DNA from: Pseudonocardia sp. MH-G8
Lineage (GTDB): Bacteria > Actinomycetota > Actinomycetes > Mycobacteriales > Pseudonocardiaceae
Assembly (NCBI RefSeq): GCF_002262885.1
Contig: NZ_NKYF01000003.1
Span: 314,382 to 378,381, forward strand
DNA length: 64,000 nucleotides
Reading direction: 5' to 3'
This document shows positions 6,695 to 15,370 of this stretch, piece by piece (within the stretch, counting starts at the first letter, position 1; every line of letters starts with the position of its first letter). A model generated the notes under the pieces. That model was not told the DNA's origin. It ran no database searches and worked only from the letters and a program-made list of their open reading frames with translations. The position numbers and the translations under genes were made by a program.

Positions 6695-7388
6695 GGACGA
6701 CGGCGCCGAGCGCGGACACCGCGATGGCGGTGAGCCGCAGCCGGCGCCGGTCCAGCACCCGGTTCACCAGCCGGGAGAGCGCGTAGCCCGCCACCACCGC
6801 CGGGGCGAGCCACGCGGTGCGGGCGAGGACGTGTGCGTCGATGGCCCCGGCCAGTGCCAGGCCCGCGATCGACAGCGCGGAGCCCACCAGGAAGAACCCG
6901 CCCATGGTGCCGCGCAGCCGCGCGCCGGAGGAGCGCTGCCAGACCAGGGCCATCGGTGGTCCGCCGATCCCGGTGGCGGTGCCGAAGATGCCCGATGCCG
7001 CCCCGGCCGCGACGAGCGTGGGCCTGCGCGGCTCCGGCGCCCAGCCCAGCGAGGTCAGCGCCACCCCGAGCAGCACGACCCCGGCGAGCATGAGCGCCAG
7101 CCCTTGCGCGGGCAGGAACGCCACGAGCAGGCTGCCCACCACCGTGCCCGGCGCACGCCCGGCCAGCGCCCATCCCGTGCCGCGCAGGTCGATGCTCGCC
7201 CGCTCGCGGACCGTCACCAGGAGCGTGACGAGCGCGCCGGACAGGACGATGACGCCCGGCACGAGCGTCGGGTCCACCAGCGCGACGATCGGGGCGGCGA
7301 GCATGCCCATCCCGAAGCCGATCGACCCCTGCAGGCAGGCGGCGAGCAGCACCGCCACCGCGACCAGGGTGAACGCGGGGACGCTCAC
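6672..7388 (-). CDS. TauE/SafE family membrane transporter
   Basis: A 238-residue protein. GTG 7388 shares GTGA with the stop of the upstream ABC ATPase gene, so translation is coupled. It has about eight hydrophobic segments; LLAACLQGSIGFGMGMLAAPIVALVDP near the start and the mirrored ASGIFGTATGIGGPPMALVWQ at about residue 140 are the duplicated signature of TauE/SafE (formerly DUF81) proteins, which are proposed to move sulfonates, sulfite or organic acid anions across the membrane. It is the last gene of the importer operon 12895-6672, so it may export a product or a counter-ion of the imported acid. Confidence 0.85.
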   Translation of the reverse strand: MSVPAFTLVAVAVLLAACLQGSIGFGMGMLAAPIVALVDPTLVPGVIVLSGALVTLLVTVRERASIDLRGTGWALAGRAPGTVVGSLLVAFLPAQGLALMLAGVVLLGVALTSLGWAPEPRRPTLVAAGAASGIFGTATGIGGPPMALVWQRSSGARLRGTMGGFFLVGSALSIAGLALAGAIDAHVLARTAWLAPAVVAGYALSRLVNRVLDRRRLRLTAIAVSALGAVVLIVQQLV

Positions 7389-8404
7389 CGGGACCGGGCC
7401 AGCGCCTCCGGCTCGGTGCCGAGCGGGTGGACGAGCGGGTGGTGGCACTCCGCGTCGTGCCCGTCCCCGTCCCGGACCGGTGGTGGCGCCTGCGTGGCGC
7501 ACACGTCGGTGGCCTTCCAGCAGCGCGTGCGGAACCGGCAGCCCGACGGCGGGTCGAGCGGCGAGGGGATCTCCCCGTCGAGCACGATCCGGTTGGCCCT
7601 GCCGTTCGGGTCCAGCGACGGCGCGGCGGACAGCAGCGCCGCGGTGTAGGGGTGGCGGGGCCGGTCGAAGACCTGCGCGGTGGTGCCGGACTCCACGATC
7701 CGGCCGAGGTACATGACCGCCACCCGGTCGGCGATGTGCCGGACCACGGACAGGTCGTGCGAGATGAAGACGTAGGACACGCCGAGCTCGCGCCGCAGCT
7801 CGGCGAGCAGGTTGAGCACCTGGGCCTGCACGGACAGGTCCAGGGCCGACACCGGCTCGTCGCACACCACGACGTCGGGGGCCAGTGACAGCGCCCGGGC
7901 GATGCCGATGCGTTGCCGCTGCCCGCCGGAGAACTCCTGCGGGTACCGGTCGGCGTCCGAGGGGCGCAGGCCGACCAGGTCCAGCAGCTCGCCCACGCGC
8001 GCGGCCCGGTCGCGGGACGTGGCGTACATGCCCCGGTGCGTGCGCCACGGCTCGGCGACGATCTCGCCGGCCGTCATGCGGGCGTTGAGCGAGTCGTAGG
8101 GGTCCTGGAACACCATCTGCACGCGGCGGCGGAAATCCAGCAGCTCCTTGCCGCGCAGCGCGAACGGGTCGGTGCCGTCGAAGCGCACGGTGCCTGCGTC
8201 GGGGCGCTCCAGCATCAGCAGGGTGCGCGCGAGCGTCGACTTGCCGCAGCCGGACTCGCCGACCAGGCCCAGCGTCTCCCCGCGGCCCAGCTCGAACCCG
8301 ACCCCGTCGAGGGCGCGCAGCTGCCTGGTCCGCCGCCCGGAGCGGACGGCGAACTGCTTGGTGAGGCCCTCGACCTGCACCAGGGGCGCGGACGCGTCAG
8401 GCAT
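7385..8404 (-). CDS. Peptide/nickel-type ABC transporter ATP-binding protein (OppF/DppF-like)
   Basis: A 339-residue protein. Walker A GESGCGKST at about residue 49, Q-loop FQDPYDSLNARM, signature SGGQRQRIGIARAL, Walker B VVVCDEPVSALD and H-loop ISHDLSV are all intact. The C-terminal oligopeptide-transporter extension (RHPYTAALLSAAPSLDP, GCRFRTRCWKATDVCA with Cys residues) places it in the OppF/DppF type. Start ATG 8404 overlaps the upstream OppD-like gene by 8 nt. It energises, with 8397-9422, the import of a solute bound by the lipoprotein 11315-12895. Confidence 0.93.
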   Translation of the reverse strand: MPDASAPLVQVEGLTKQFAVRSGRRTRQLRALDGVGFELGRGETLGLVGESGCGKSTLARTLLMLERPDAGTVRFDGTDPFALRGKELLDFRRRVQMVFQDPYDSLNARMTAGEIVAEPWRTHRGMYATSRDRAARVGELLDLVGLRPSDADRYPQEFSGGQRQRIGIARALSLAPDVVVCDEPVSALDLSVQAQVLNLLAELRRELGVSYVFISHDLSVVRHIADRVAVMYLGRIVESGTTAQVFDRPRHPYTAALLSAAPSLDPNGRANRIVLDGEIPSPLDPPSGCRFRTRCWKATDVCATQAPPPVRDGDGHDAECHHPLVHPLGTEPEALARSR

Positions 8405-9422
8405 GCTCGACCTCCGACGGGTGGAAGCAGGCGACCGCCCGGTCCTCGCCGGGCGGTCCGAGCGACGGGCGCGCGGCCCGGCAGTCGTCGCGTACGAGAG
8501 GGCATCGGTCCTGGTAGACGCAGCCGTGGGGCACGAGGGCGAGCTCCGGCGGGGCGCCGCCGATCGAGCGCAGCTCCTCCCCCGGCGCGACGTGCTCGGG
8601 CACCGAGTCGAGCAGGCCCTTCGTGTACGGGTGCCGGGGGGCGGCGAACACGTCCCGCACCGGCCCGGTCTCCACCACCACTCCTGCGTACATGACCGCG
8701 ACGCGGTCCGCCTCCTCGGCCACGAGCGCCAGGTCGTGCGTGATGAGCACGACGGCCATGCGGTGCTCGGTGCGCAGGTCGCGCAGCAGCGCCATGATCT
8801 GGGCCTGCACGGTGACGTCGAGCGCGGTCGTCGGCTCGTCGGCCAGCAGGACGCCGGGCGACAGGGCCACGGCCATCGCGATGAGCAGGCGCTGGCGCAT
8901 GCCGCCGGAGAACTGGTGCGGGTAGGAGTCCACCCGTACCTGCGGCTCCGGGATGCCGACGCGGGTCATCAGCTCGATCGCGGCGGCCCGGGCCTCCTTG
9001 CGGCCCATCCCGCGGTGGATCCGGAAGGGTTCCGCGAGCTGGGTGCCCACCGGGTATACGGGGTTGAGCGCGGTGAGGGCGTCCTGGAAGACGATCGCGA
9101 TCTCCGGGCCCGCCATCGCCAGGCGGGTCCGCTCGGTCGCGGTGACGAGGTCGACGCGACCGGCTCGCGCATCGACGTGAACGGCGCCCGCGGTCACCTC
9201 GGCGACGGGGTCGAGCAGGCCGACGACCGCGCGCGCGGTCATCGACTTGCCGCAGCCGGACTCGCCCAGCAGCGCCAGCGTCTCGCCGCGGCGGGCGGTG
9301 AAGCCGACTCCGTCGACGGCACGGACGGTGCCCTCGGGGGTGCGGATGTCGACGGTCAGGCCCTCGACCTCGAGGGCGATCCCGTGAGCGCGGGCGGTGG
9401 TGTCCTCGGCGGTGGCGGTCAT
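8397..9422 (-). CDS. Peptide/nickel-type ABC transporter ATP-binding protein (OppD/DppD-like)
   Basis: A 341-residue protein starting at ATG 9422 within an ATGA overlap with the permease stop. Walker A GESGCGKSM, signature SGGMRQRLLIAMA, Walker B VLLADEPTTALD and H-loop ITHDLAL are all present, and the C-terminal PRHPYTKGLLDSVP and GCVYQDRCPLVRDDC mark the OppD/DppD subtype. It pairs with the OppF-like ATPase downstream. The five-gene order SBP-permease-permease-ATPase-ATPase is complete and tightly overlapping. Confidence 0.93.
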   Translation of the reverse strand: MTATAEDTTARAHGIALEVEGLTVDIRTPEGTVRAVDGVGFTARRGETLALLGESGCGKSMTARAVVGLLDPVAEVTAGAVHVDARAGRVDLVTATERTRLAMAGPEIAIVFQDALTALNPVYPVGTQLAEPFRIHRGMGRKEARAAAIELMTRVGIPEPQVRVDSYPHQFSGGMRQRLLIAMAVALSPGVLLADEPTTALDVTVQAQIMALLRDLRTEHRMAVVLITHDLALVAEEADRVAVMYAGVVVETGPVRDVFAAPRHPYTKGLLDSVPEHVAPGEELRSIGGAPPELALVPHGCVYQDRCPLVRDDCRAARPSLGPPGEDRAVACFHPSEVEHA

Positions 9423-10378
9423 ACCCCGGCCCCCTCGATCTTCGGCGTGTGGGTCGCGGCGCCCCGCGTCGTGAGCCGCCAGCGCTGGGCCGGGTCGGTG
9501 GCCAGGCGCGCCCACGCCGAGAGGATCGTCGCCGATACCGTCGTGAGCACGATGGCCAGCCCGGGGAAGAACGACAGCCACCACGCCGTGCGCAGGTAGG
9601 TGCGGCCCTCCGCGACCATCAGACCCCAGCTGACCTGCGGCGGCTGGATGCCGATGCCCAGGAACGACAGCGACGACTCGGCGAGCGTGACGTAGCAGAA
9701 GTCGAGCGTCGCCACCGTCAGCAGGGTCGGCAGGATCACCGGGAAGACGTGCCGGCGGATGATCTGCCCGCTCGGCGTGCCGAACGTGCGGGCGGCGTCG
9801 ACGAAGCCGCGCCGCTGCAGCTCGGCCGACTCGGCGCGGGCCGTGCGCAGGAAGACCGGGATGCGGGTGATCGTCAGCACGGCGACGATCGTCGCGACGC
9901 CCGGGTCGAACACGTAGAGCACGACCACGGCGAGCAGCAGCGACGGGAAGCTCATGATGACGTCGGCGACGCGCATCGCGACCGTCTCGCGGCGCCCCCG
10001 GTGGAAGCCGGCCCACATGCCGATCGAGGCGCCGATCAGCATCGCGAGCAGCACCGTCGGCAGCGCCACGGAGAAGGTGGTGGAGCTGGCGACGATCAGC
10101 CGCGCCAGCACGCTGCGGCCCAGCGGGTCGGTGCCGAGCAGGCCCAGCCAGCCCAGCTGGTCGAACGACAGCGGGGGCAGCCGGGACAGGGCGAGGTCCT
10201 GGCGCTGCGCCGCCCCGCCGAGCAGCAGCGGCCCGAAGACGGCGCACAGCGCGGCCAGCGACAGCACCGCGGCCGCGACGACGGCCACGCGGTCGGCCAG
10301 CAGCAGCCGCGACAGCGGGGGCGTCCGGCGCCGTGGCGCGGCGGTCGCCTCGGGCGGGTTCTCCGTGGTGGTGGACAC
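9419..10378 (-). CDS. ABC transporter permease (DppC/OppC-like)
   Basis: A 319-residue protein starting at GTG 10378. It has an N-terminal cytoplasmic stretch, then six membrane segments. The periplasmic LGTDPLGRSVLARLI and the EAA loop AAARTFGTPSGQIIRRHVFP with the following LPTLLTVATLDFCYVTLAESSLSFLGIG are the OppC/DppC N-terminal and permease-domain signatures. It pairs with 10389-11318 to form the channel. Confidence 0.92.
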   Translation of the reverse strand: MSTTTENPPEATAAPRRRTPPLSRLLLADRVAVVAAAVLSLAALCAVFGPLLLGGAAQRQDLALSRLPPLSFDQLGWLGLLGTDPLGRSVLARLIVASSTTFSVALPTVLLAMLIGASIGMWAGFHRGRRETVAMRVADVIMSFPSLLLAVVVLYVFDPGVATIVAVLTITRIPVFLRTARAESAELQRRGFVDAARTFGTPSGQIIRRHVFPVILPTLLTVATLDFCYVTLAESSLSFLGIGIQPPQVSWGLMVAEGRTYLRTAWWLSFFPGLAIVLTTVSATILSAWARLATDPAQRWRLTTRGAATHTPKIEGAGV

Positions 10379-10388
10379 GAGCGGGCTC

Positions 10389-11318
10389 CTAGACGGTCGC
10401 GGCGTCGCGGACGCGGGCGTCGAGCAGGGCGTAACCGACGTCGATCAGGATGTTCATCACGAAGATCGTCACCGCGGTGAGCAGCACGGCGGCCTGCAGG
10501 ACGGCGAAGTCGCGCTGCAGGATCGAGTCGATCATCAACTTGCCGATGCCGGGCCAGCCGAAGATGGTCTCGACGATGACGGCGCCGTTCACCAGCGACA
10601 CCGCCAGGTCGCCCGCCACGGTCAGGGCGGGCGCGGCGGCGTTGCGCAGGGCGTGGTGGGTGACGACGCGCCGGTTGTCGGCGCCCTTGCTCCGGGCCAA
10701 CCGCACGTACGGGGCGGACAGCGCCGACACCATCGCGCCGCGGACCACCTGGGTGAGCACGCCCAGCGGCCGGACCATCAGCACGAGGATCGGCAGGATC
10801 CAGGACAGGATCCCGTTGTCGGTGCCCGACGTCGGCAGGATGCCGAGCACGACGGCGAACATCCACACGCCGGTGACGGCGAGCCAGAAGTCCGGGACGC
10901 TCGCGCCCGTCATGGACAGGAACGAGGAGACGCGGTCGGCGAGCGAGTTGGGGCGGTAGGCCGCCCAGCTGCCGATGACCACCGCGCCGAGCACGGCGAG
11001 CACCATCGTGGCGCCCGCGAGCTGCAACGTGTACGGGTAGGCGCGCAGCACCATCTCCGCGGCGGGTTCCTCGGTGCGCAGCGACGTGCCGAAGTCGAGC
11101 GACGCGACGCCGGCGAGGTAGTCAAGGAGTTGCCGCCACACCGGCAGGTCGAAGCCGTTGGCCTGCGCGAACGCCTCGCGCTGGGCGGGGGTGGCGGCCT
11201 CGGGCAGGTACAGCGAGGTCGGGTCGCCGGTGAGCCGGGCGAGCAGGAACACGCCCAGGAGCACGACCAGCAGCGGCAGCGCGCTGCTCAGCGCGCGCTT
11301 GCGCAGGAACGTCGTCAC
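10389..11318 (-). CDS. ABC transporter permease (DppB/OppB-like)
   Basis: A 309-residue protein starting at GTG 11318, sharing GTGA with the SBP stop. The first helix LPLLVVLLGVFLLARLTGDP, the large loop with LASLDFG-type residues (VASLDFGTSLRTEEP), and the EAA loop YVRLARSKGADNRRVVTHHALRNA followed by TIFGWPGIGKLMIDSILQRDF are the standard OppB/DppB features. Confidence 0.92.
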   Translation of the reverse strand: MTTFLRKRALSSALPLLVVLLGVFLLARLTGDPTSLYLPEAATPAQREAFAQANGFDLPVWRQLLDYLAGVASLDFGTSLRTEEPAAEMVLRAYPYTLQLAGATMVLAVLGAVVIGSWAAYRPNSLADRVSSFLSMTGASVPDFWLAVTGVWMFAVVLGILPTSGTDNGILSWILPILVLMVRPLGVLTQVVRGAMVSALSAPYVRLARSKGADNRRVVTHHALRNAAAPALTVAGDLAVSLVNGAVIVETIFGWPGIGKLMIDSILQRDFAVLQAAVLLTAVTIFVMNILIDVGYALLDARVRDAATV

Positions 11319-12895
11319 GGCCGGCCTCCGGGGATCGGCGACATCTCGGCCAGCCGCATCTCGTCCCCCGTGGCGGAGTTCGGCTCGTAGGCCAGCCGCG
11401 GCGAGCGGGCGAGGATGCCGCGCATGTGCGCGATGTAGGCGTACTGGTGGACGGACTCCGGCTCCTGCGCGAACAGCTGTCCGAACGCCTCCTGCCGGGC
11501 GTCCCCCGCCTGCCCCTGCGCCCGGTCGATCAGCGCGTCGAGCTCGGGCGTGCCCCAGCTGCTCTGGTAGCCGTCGCTGCGCAGGTACTGCTCGACGCTG
11601 TTGGACGCGTCGCCCGACTGGTTGCCGTGCTGGATCATCAGCAGGTACGGGCCGGCGCCCTCGGGGAACGGGCGCTGCTGGTAGGAGTTCTGCTCCGCGG
11701 TGTCCATCATCTCGATGCCGGTCGTGAGCCCGGCCTCGCCGAGCTGGTAGGCGATGGCCTGCACGACCTGCTCGATGCGCGGGAACATCCCGCTGCGCGC
11801 GATGAACCGGATCGGGGTGTCGACCGGGACGCCGTCGGCACGTGCCTCGTCGACGAGCTGCCGGGCCCGCTCGACGTCGAACGGATCCGGCGTCAGGTCC
11901 GGGTTGAAGCCGACGACACCGTCGGGCACGAGCTGGGCCGCCGGCTGCGCGTCGCCGTTGAACAGGGCGCGGACGATCCCCTCGCGGTCGATGCTCAGCG
12001 AGACGGCCCTCCGGACGCGCATGTCGTCCAGCGGGGGCTGGTCGGCCTGGATGCGCAGGGCCGTCGTCTCGTTGTTCGGGTACGAGACGCCCAGCTCGCC
12101 TGCGCCGTCCTCAGGGCCGAGGCCGGTGGCGAGGTCGGCCTCGTCGTTGACGACCATCGCGGCGCGCACCGTGGGGTCGTCGCGCCACTGGTAGTCGGCA
12201 CGGGCGAAGGCGGGCGCCTCACCCCAGTAGGTGGGGTTGCGCTCCAGCACCAGCCGGGTGCCCGCCTCCCAGGCGCCGATGGCGTAGGGCCCGGTGCCGA
12301 CCGGTTCGCGGACCTTCCCCGTGGGGTCGGTCGAGGGCGCCACCATCTCCACGAACGACAGCTTCAGCGGCAGGATCGGGTCCGGCTCCGGCGTGGTGAC
12401 CTGCAGCGTCAGCGGGTCCGGCGTGGCGAGTTCCAGGTCGGTGTCGCCGAAGACGTAGCCCTCGACGTCGCAGCCGATCGTGCCGTTCACGGCGCGGTCC
12501 ACCGCGAACGCGGCGGCGGCCGAGTCGAACGGCGCGCCGTCGGAGAAGGTCACGCCTTCCCGCAGCCGGAACGTCCACGTGGTGGGCGCGGTCTGGGACC
12601 ACGAGGTGGCCAGCAGCGGCTCGAGGTCACCCGTCGTCGGGTTGCGCTCGGCCAGCGGCTCGGTGATGTTGGAGCGCACCACGACGCCCGTGGAGGTGAG
12701 CGACGCGTCGCACGGCTCCAGGGTCGGCGGCTCATCGGTGATCACGATCCGGACGGTGTCCGGTGCGGCGCTCGCCGCCGCGCCGCCGCTGCAGGCGGTC
12801 GCGGTGAGTCCGAGTACGGCGACCATGGCCAGTGCGGCTCCCGGGTGCCGGGTTCTCGGGCGGGAGGGCATCGCTCTCCCTTCGGCAGAAGTCAT
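11315..12895 (-). CDS. Extracellular solute-binding lipoprotein, SBP family 5
   Basis: 526 residues from ATG 12895, chosen for GGAGG seven bases upstream; ATG 12871 with GGGAG is an alternative. The lipoprotein signal is ALAMVAVLGLTATACSGG with Cys of the lipobox. The mature SBP_bac_5 domain contains TDEPPTLEPCDAS, TWTFRLREGVTFSDGAPFDSAAAAF, VGTGPYAIGAWEAGTRLVLERNPTYWG and VRRAVSLSIDREGIVRALFNG. Family 5 proteins bind peptides, nickel or sugars and sugar acids. Here the operon neighbours point to glucarate/galactarate or a related acid, which is inference. The promoter region contains candidate operator site B. Confidence 0.9.
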   Translation of the reverse strand: MTSAEGRAMPSRPRTRHPGAALAMVAVLGLTATACSGGAAASAAPDTVRIVITDEPPTLEPCDASLTSTGVVVRSNITEPLAERNPTTGDLEPLLATSWSQTAPTTWTFRLREGVTFSDGAPFDSAAAAFAVDRAVNGTIGCDVEGYVFGDTDLELATPDPLTLQVTTPEPDPILPLKLSFVEMVAPSTDPTGKVREPVGTGPYAIGAWEAGTRLVLERNPTYWGEAPAFARADYQWRDDPTVRAAMVVNDEADLATGLGPEDGAGELGVSYPNNETTALRIQADQPPLDDMRVRRAVSLSIDREGIVRALFNGDAQPAAQLVPDGVVGFNPDLTPDPFDVERARQLVDEARADGVPVDTPIRFIARSGMFPRIEQVVQAIAYQLGEAGLTTGIEMMDTAEQNSYQQRPFPEGAGPYLLMIQHGNQSGDASNSVEQYLRSDGYQSSWGTPELDALIDRAQGQAGDARQEAFGQLFAQEPESVHQYAYIAHMRGILARSPRLAYEPNSATGDEMRLAEMSPIPGGRP

Positions 12896-12946
12896 CGTTG
12901 GTCCTCCGCGCGCACCGGGGTGGATCTCGCGGGACGCGACCATCCA

Positions 12947-12958
12947 CGTATGCAGACG
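12947..12958 (+). promoter_or_regulatory. Candidate operator, site B (CGTATGCAGACG)
   Basis: In the 213-bp divergent region between the importer operon and the DapA-family gene. Its reverse complement CGTCTGCATACG is 11/12 to the perfect palindrome CGTATGCATACG. Confidence 0.5.
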
Positions 12959-13020
12959 TCGTTTCGATCCGTGGATAACGTAGGGACGAGCGCTGGAGCC
13001 GTCAACCCCTGATCTATCTA

Positions 13021-13032
13021 CATATGAGGACG
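13021..13032 (+). promoter_or_regulatory. Candidate operator, site C (CATATGAGGACG)
   Basis: In the same divergent region, 74 bp downstream of site B and 77 bp upstream of the 13109 start. It differs from site A by one base. Confidence 0.5.
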
Positions 13033-13108
13033 CTGTTCACGGTTATGCTTGGTCGCTGTTAGCGTGGCACTCGCCCGCCGATGCCCCACCGTTGAGGAGA
13101 TGCACGTC

Positions 13109-14044
13109 ATGACCAGCGCGAAGTCCCGCTTCTCCCCCACCGATCTGCGCGCGGCGCTCGGCTCCGGGCTGCTGTCGTTCCCCGTCTCGCACGCAACGGT
13201 CGATCTCGAGTTCGACGAGCCGGCCTACCGGGAGCACGTCGAGTGGCTCGGCGGATTCCCCACATCCGGCCTGTTCGCCGCCGGGGGCACGGGCGAGTTC
13301 TTCAGCCTGACCACCGACGAGGTCGCCCGCGTGGTCACGGCCGCCCGCGCCGCGGCGCCCGCCGAGCTGCCGATCGTCGCGCCCGCCGGTTACGGGACCG
13401 CCACCGCCGTGGCGATGGCCCGCAGCGCCGAGCAGCGCGGCGCCGACGGGGTGTTCCTGCTCCCGCCCTACCTCACCGAGGTCGACCAGGAGGGCCTGTA
13501 CCGGCACGTGGCCGCCGTGTGCCGGGCGACCTCGCTGGGCGTGGTGGTCTACCACCGCGCCAACGCCCGGTACACCGCCGCGACGATCGACCGGCTCGTC
13601 GCCGAGTTCGACAACCTGATCGGGTTCAAGGACGGCGTCTGCGACATCGACCTGCTCGTGCGGCTGCAGGCCACCCACGGCGAGCGCCTCCTCTACGTGG
13701 GCGGCCTGCCGACCGCCGAGACCTACGCCCTGCCCTACCTCGAACTGGGCGTCACGACGTACTCCTCGGCGATCTTCAACTTCGCCCCGGCGTGGGCGGC
13801 GCAGTTCTACACGTCGGTGCGCGAGCGCGACCGGGCCGACGTCCACGCCCGCCTCGCCGACTTCGTGCTGCCGTACCTCGAGATCCGCAACCGGCGCGCG
13901 GGGTACGCGGTCTCGATCGTCAAGGCCGGCCTCACCGCGGCCGGCCGTCCCGCGGGCCCCGTCCGCCCGCCGCTGACCGACCTGACCGAAGCCGAGCAGG
14001 CCGACCTCGCCGATCTCGTCGCGAAGGTGGCGACACCGGCATAA
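13109..14044 (+). CDS. kdgD: 5-dehydro-4-deoxyglucarate dehydratase (KdgD-type, DapA superfamily)
   Basis: 311 residues from ATG 13109; GAGGAG nine bases upstream makes this start better than the in-frame ATG at 13100 or TTG 13049. The TIM-barrel features are [43 protein letters not shown] (substrate-carboxylate-binding loop), [10 protein letters not shown] (catalytic Tyr) and [10 protein letters not shown] with Schiff-base Lys174. The opening 'FPV-H...D' and '[12 protein letters not shown]' are typical of KdgD, which dehydrates and decarboxylates 5-keto-4-deoxy-D-glucarate to 2-oxoglutarate semialdehyde. It is convergent with glucarate dehydratase, 3 bp between stops, which strongly supports the pathway. 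No semialdehyde dehydrogenase is seen nearby. Confidence 0.88.
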   Translation: MTSAKSRFSPTDLRAALGSGLLSFPVSHATVDLEFDEPAYREHVEWLGGFPTSGLFAAGGTGEFFSLTTDEVARVVTAARAAAPAELPIVAPAGYGTATAVAMARSAEQRGADGVFLLPPYLTEVDQEGLYRHVAAVCRATSLGVVVYHRANARYTAATIDRLVAEFDNLIGFKDGVCDIDLLVRLQATHGERLLYVGGLPTAETYALPYLELGVTTYSSAIFNFAPAWAAQFYTSVRERDRADVHARLADFVLPYLEIRNRRAGYAVSIVKAGLTAAGRPAGPVRPPLTDLTEAEQADLADLVAKVATPA

Positions 14045-14047
14045 CGA

Positions 14048-15322
14048 TCACCAGCGGGGCTTGGCCACCTCGTAGCCCGGGTCGATCCGCTTCATGTAGC
14101 CGGTGTCGTCCCGGTCGCGGATCCCGCTGCGCAGGTACTGCTCGTGCAACGCGCCCAGCTTGTCCCGGTCCAGCTCCACGCCCAGCCCCGGCGAGGTCGG
14201 GACGGCGACCGAGCCCTGCGAGAACGCCAGCGCCCCGGGCCGCACGACGTCCTCCTCCGGGTCCTTCCAGGGCCAGTGCGTGTCGCAGGCGTAGGTGAGG
14301 TTCGGCGTGGCCGCGGCCAGGTGCGTCATCGCGGCCAGGCTGACGCCGAGGTGGCTGTTGGAGTGCATCGACAGGCTCATGCCGAAGGTCTCGCAGATGC
14401 CCGCGAGCAGCTTCGAGCGGTGCAGCCCGCCCCAGAAGTGGTGGTCGGAGAGCACGACCCGCACCGCGCCCTGCCGGATCCCCGGCTCCAGGTCGGCGAA
14501 GCCCACCACGCACATGTTGGTGGCCAGCGGCATCGCCACGTTGCGGGCCACCTCCGCCATCCCCGGGATGCCGGTGGTCGGGTCCTCCAGGTACTCCAGG
14601 ACCCCGTCGAGCTCCTGCCCGACCCGGATGGACGTCTGAGGGGTCCAGGCGCCGTTGGGGTCCAGCCTCAGCGGGTGGTCGGGGAACGCCTCGGCCAGCG
14701 CCCGGACCGCGGCGATCTCGGCGTCCGGCTCGAACACCCCGCCCTTGAGCTTGATGGCGGAGAAGCCGTAGTCGGCGATCATGCGCTTCGCCTGGGCGAC
14801 GATGCCGTCCGGGTCGAGGGCGGCGCCCCACGTGTCCGGCTCGGCGTCGGGGTGGCCCGCCCACTTGTAGAACAGGTAGGCCGAGTAGTCGACCCGGTCC
14901 CGCACCGCGCCGCCCAGCAGGCTGCTGACCGGCAGCCCGGTGGCCTTGCCCTGGATGTCCAGGCACGCCACCTCGAAGGGCGAGAGGACCGCGTCGGCGG
15001 TGCTGGAGCTGGTGACCATGCCGGCCATCCCGTGCCCGCCGGATCCGGTGTCGCCGTCGAGGGAGCTCCGCACCCGGCGGTCGAGACCGTTGAGGTCCCA
15101 GACGTCCGTGCCGGCCACCAGCTCGGCGGCCCGGCGGAGCCGGTCGAGGTGGGCACTGTCGCCGTAGGTCTCGCCGAGCCCGGTCAGCCCCTCGTCGGTG
15201 CGGACCTCCACGATGGTGCGGATCGCGAACGGCTCGTGCACACCCACGGCATTCAGCAGGGGCAGGTCCCGGAACGCCACCGGCGTGACCTCGACGGCGG
15301 CGATGCGCTGGCTCGTGTGCAC
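14048..15322 (-). CDS. gudD: Glucarate dehydratase (enolase superfamily)
   Basis: A 424-residue protein starting at GTG 15322. The enolase N-domain includes TPVAFRDLPLLNAVGVHEPFAIRTIVEV, the marker region of glucarate dehydratase. The barrel carries the KxK pair (SAIKLKGG), metal ligands in RLDPNGAW, LEDPT and LATNMCV, and the catalytic His in MSLSMHSNSHLG; DTHWPWKDPEEDV near the C-terminus is also typical. It converts D-glucarate (often also L-idarate) to 5-keto-4-deoxyglucarate, the substrate of the convergent KdgD. The first 45 bases upstream hold two candidate operator sites (D, E), so the gene is very likely in the same regulon as the importer. Confidence 0.93.
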   Translation of the reverse strand: MHTSQRIAAVEVTPVAFRDLPLLNAVGVHEPFAIRTIVEVRTDEGLTGLGETYGDSAHLDRLRRAAELVAGTDVWDLNGLDRRVRSSLDGDTGSGGHGMAGMVTSSSTADAVLSPFEVACLDIQGKATGLPVSSLLGGAVRDRVDYSAYLFYKWAGHPDAEPDTWGAALDPDGIVAQAKRMIADYGFSAIKLKGGVFEPDAEIAAVRALAEAFPDHPLRLDPNGAWTPQTSIRVGQELDGVLEYLEDPTTGIPGMAEVARNVAMPLATNMCVVGFADLEPGIRQGAVRVVLSDHHFWGGLHRSKLLAGICETFGMSLSMHSNSHLGVSLAAMTHLAAATPNLTYACDTHWPWKDPEEDVVRPGALAFSQGSVAVPTSPGLGVELDRDKLGALHEQYLRSGIRDRDDTGYMKRIDPGYEVAKPRW

Positions 15323-15330
15323 GGCTACTC

Positions 15331-15367
15331 CGTATGCATATGTGGACGGCTATTGCTTATGCAGACG
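15331..15367 (+). promoter_or_regulatory. Candidate operator sites D and E in front of glucarate dehydratase
   Basis: Site D (CATATGTGGACG, 15337-15348, overlapped by CGTATGCATATG at 15331-15342) and site E (CTTATGCAGACG, 15356-15367) lie 9-45 bp upstream of the start. CGTATGCATATG is 11/12 to the palindrome CGTATGCATACG. Confidence 0.5.
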
Positions 15368-15370
15368 ACC

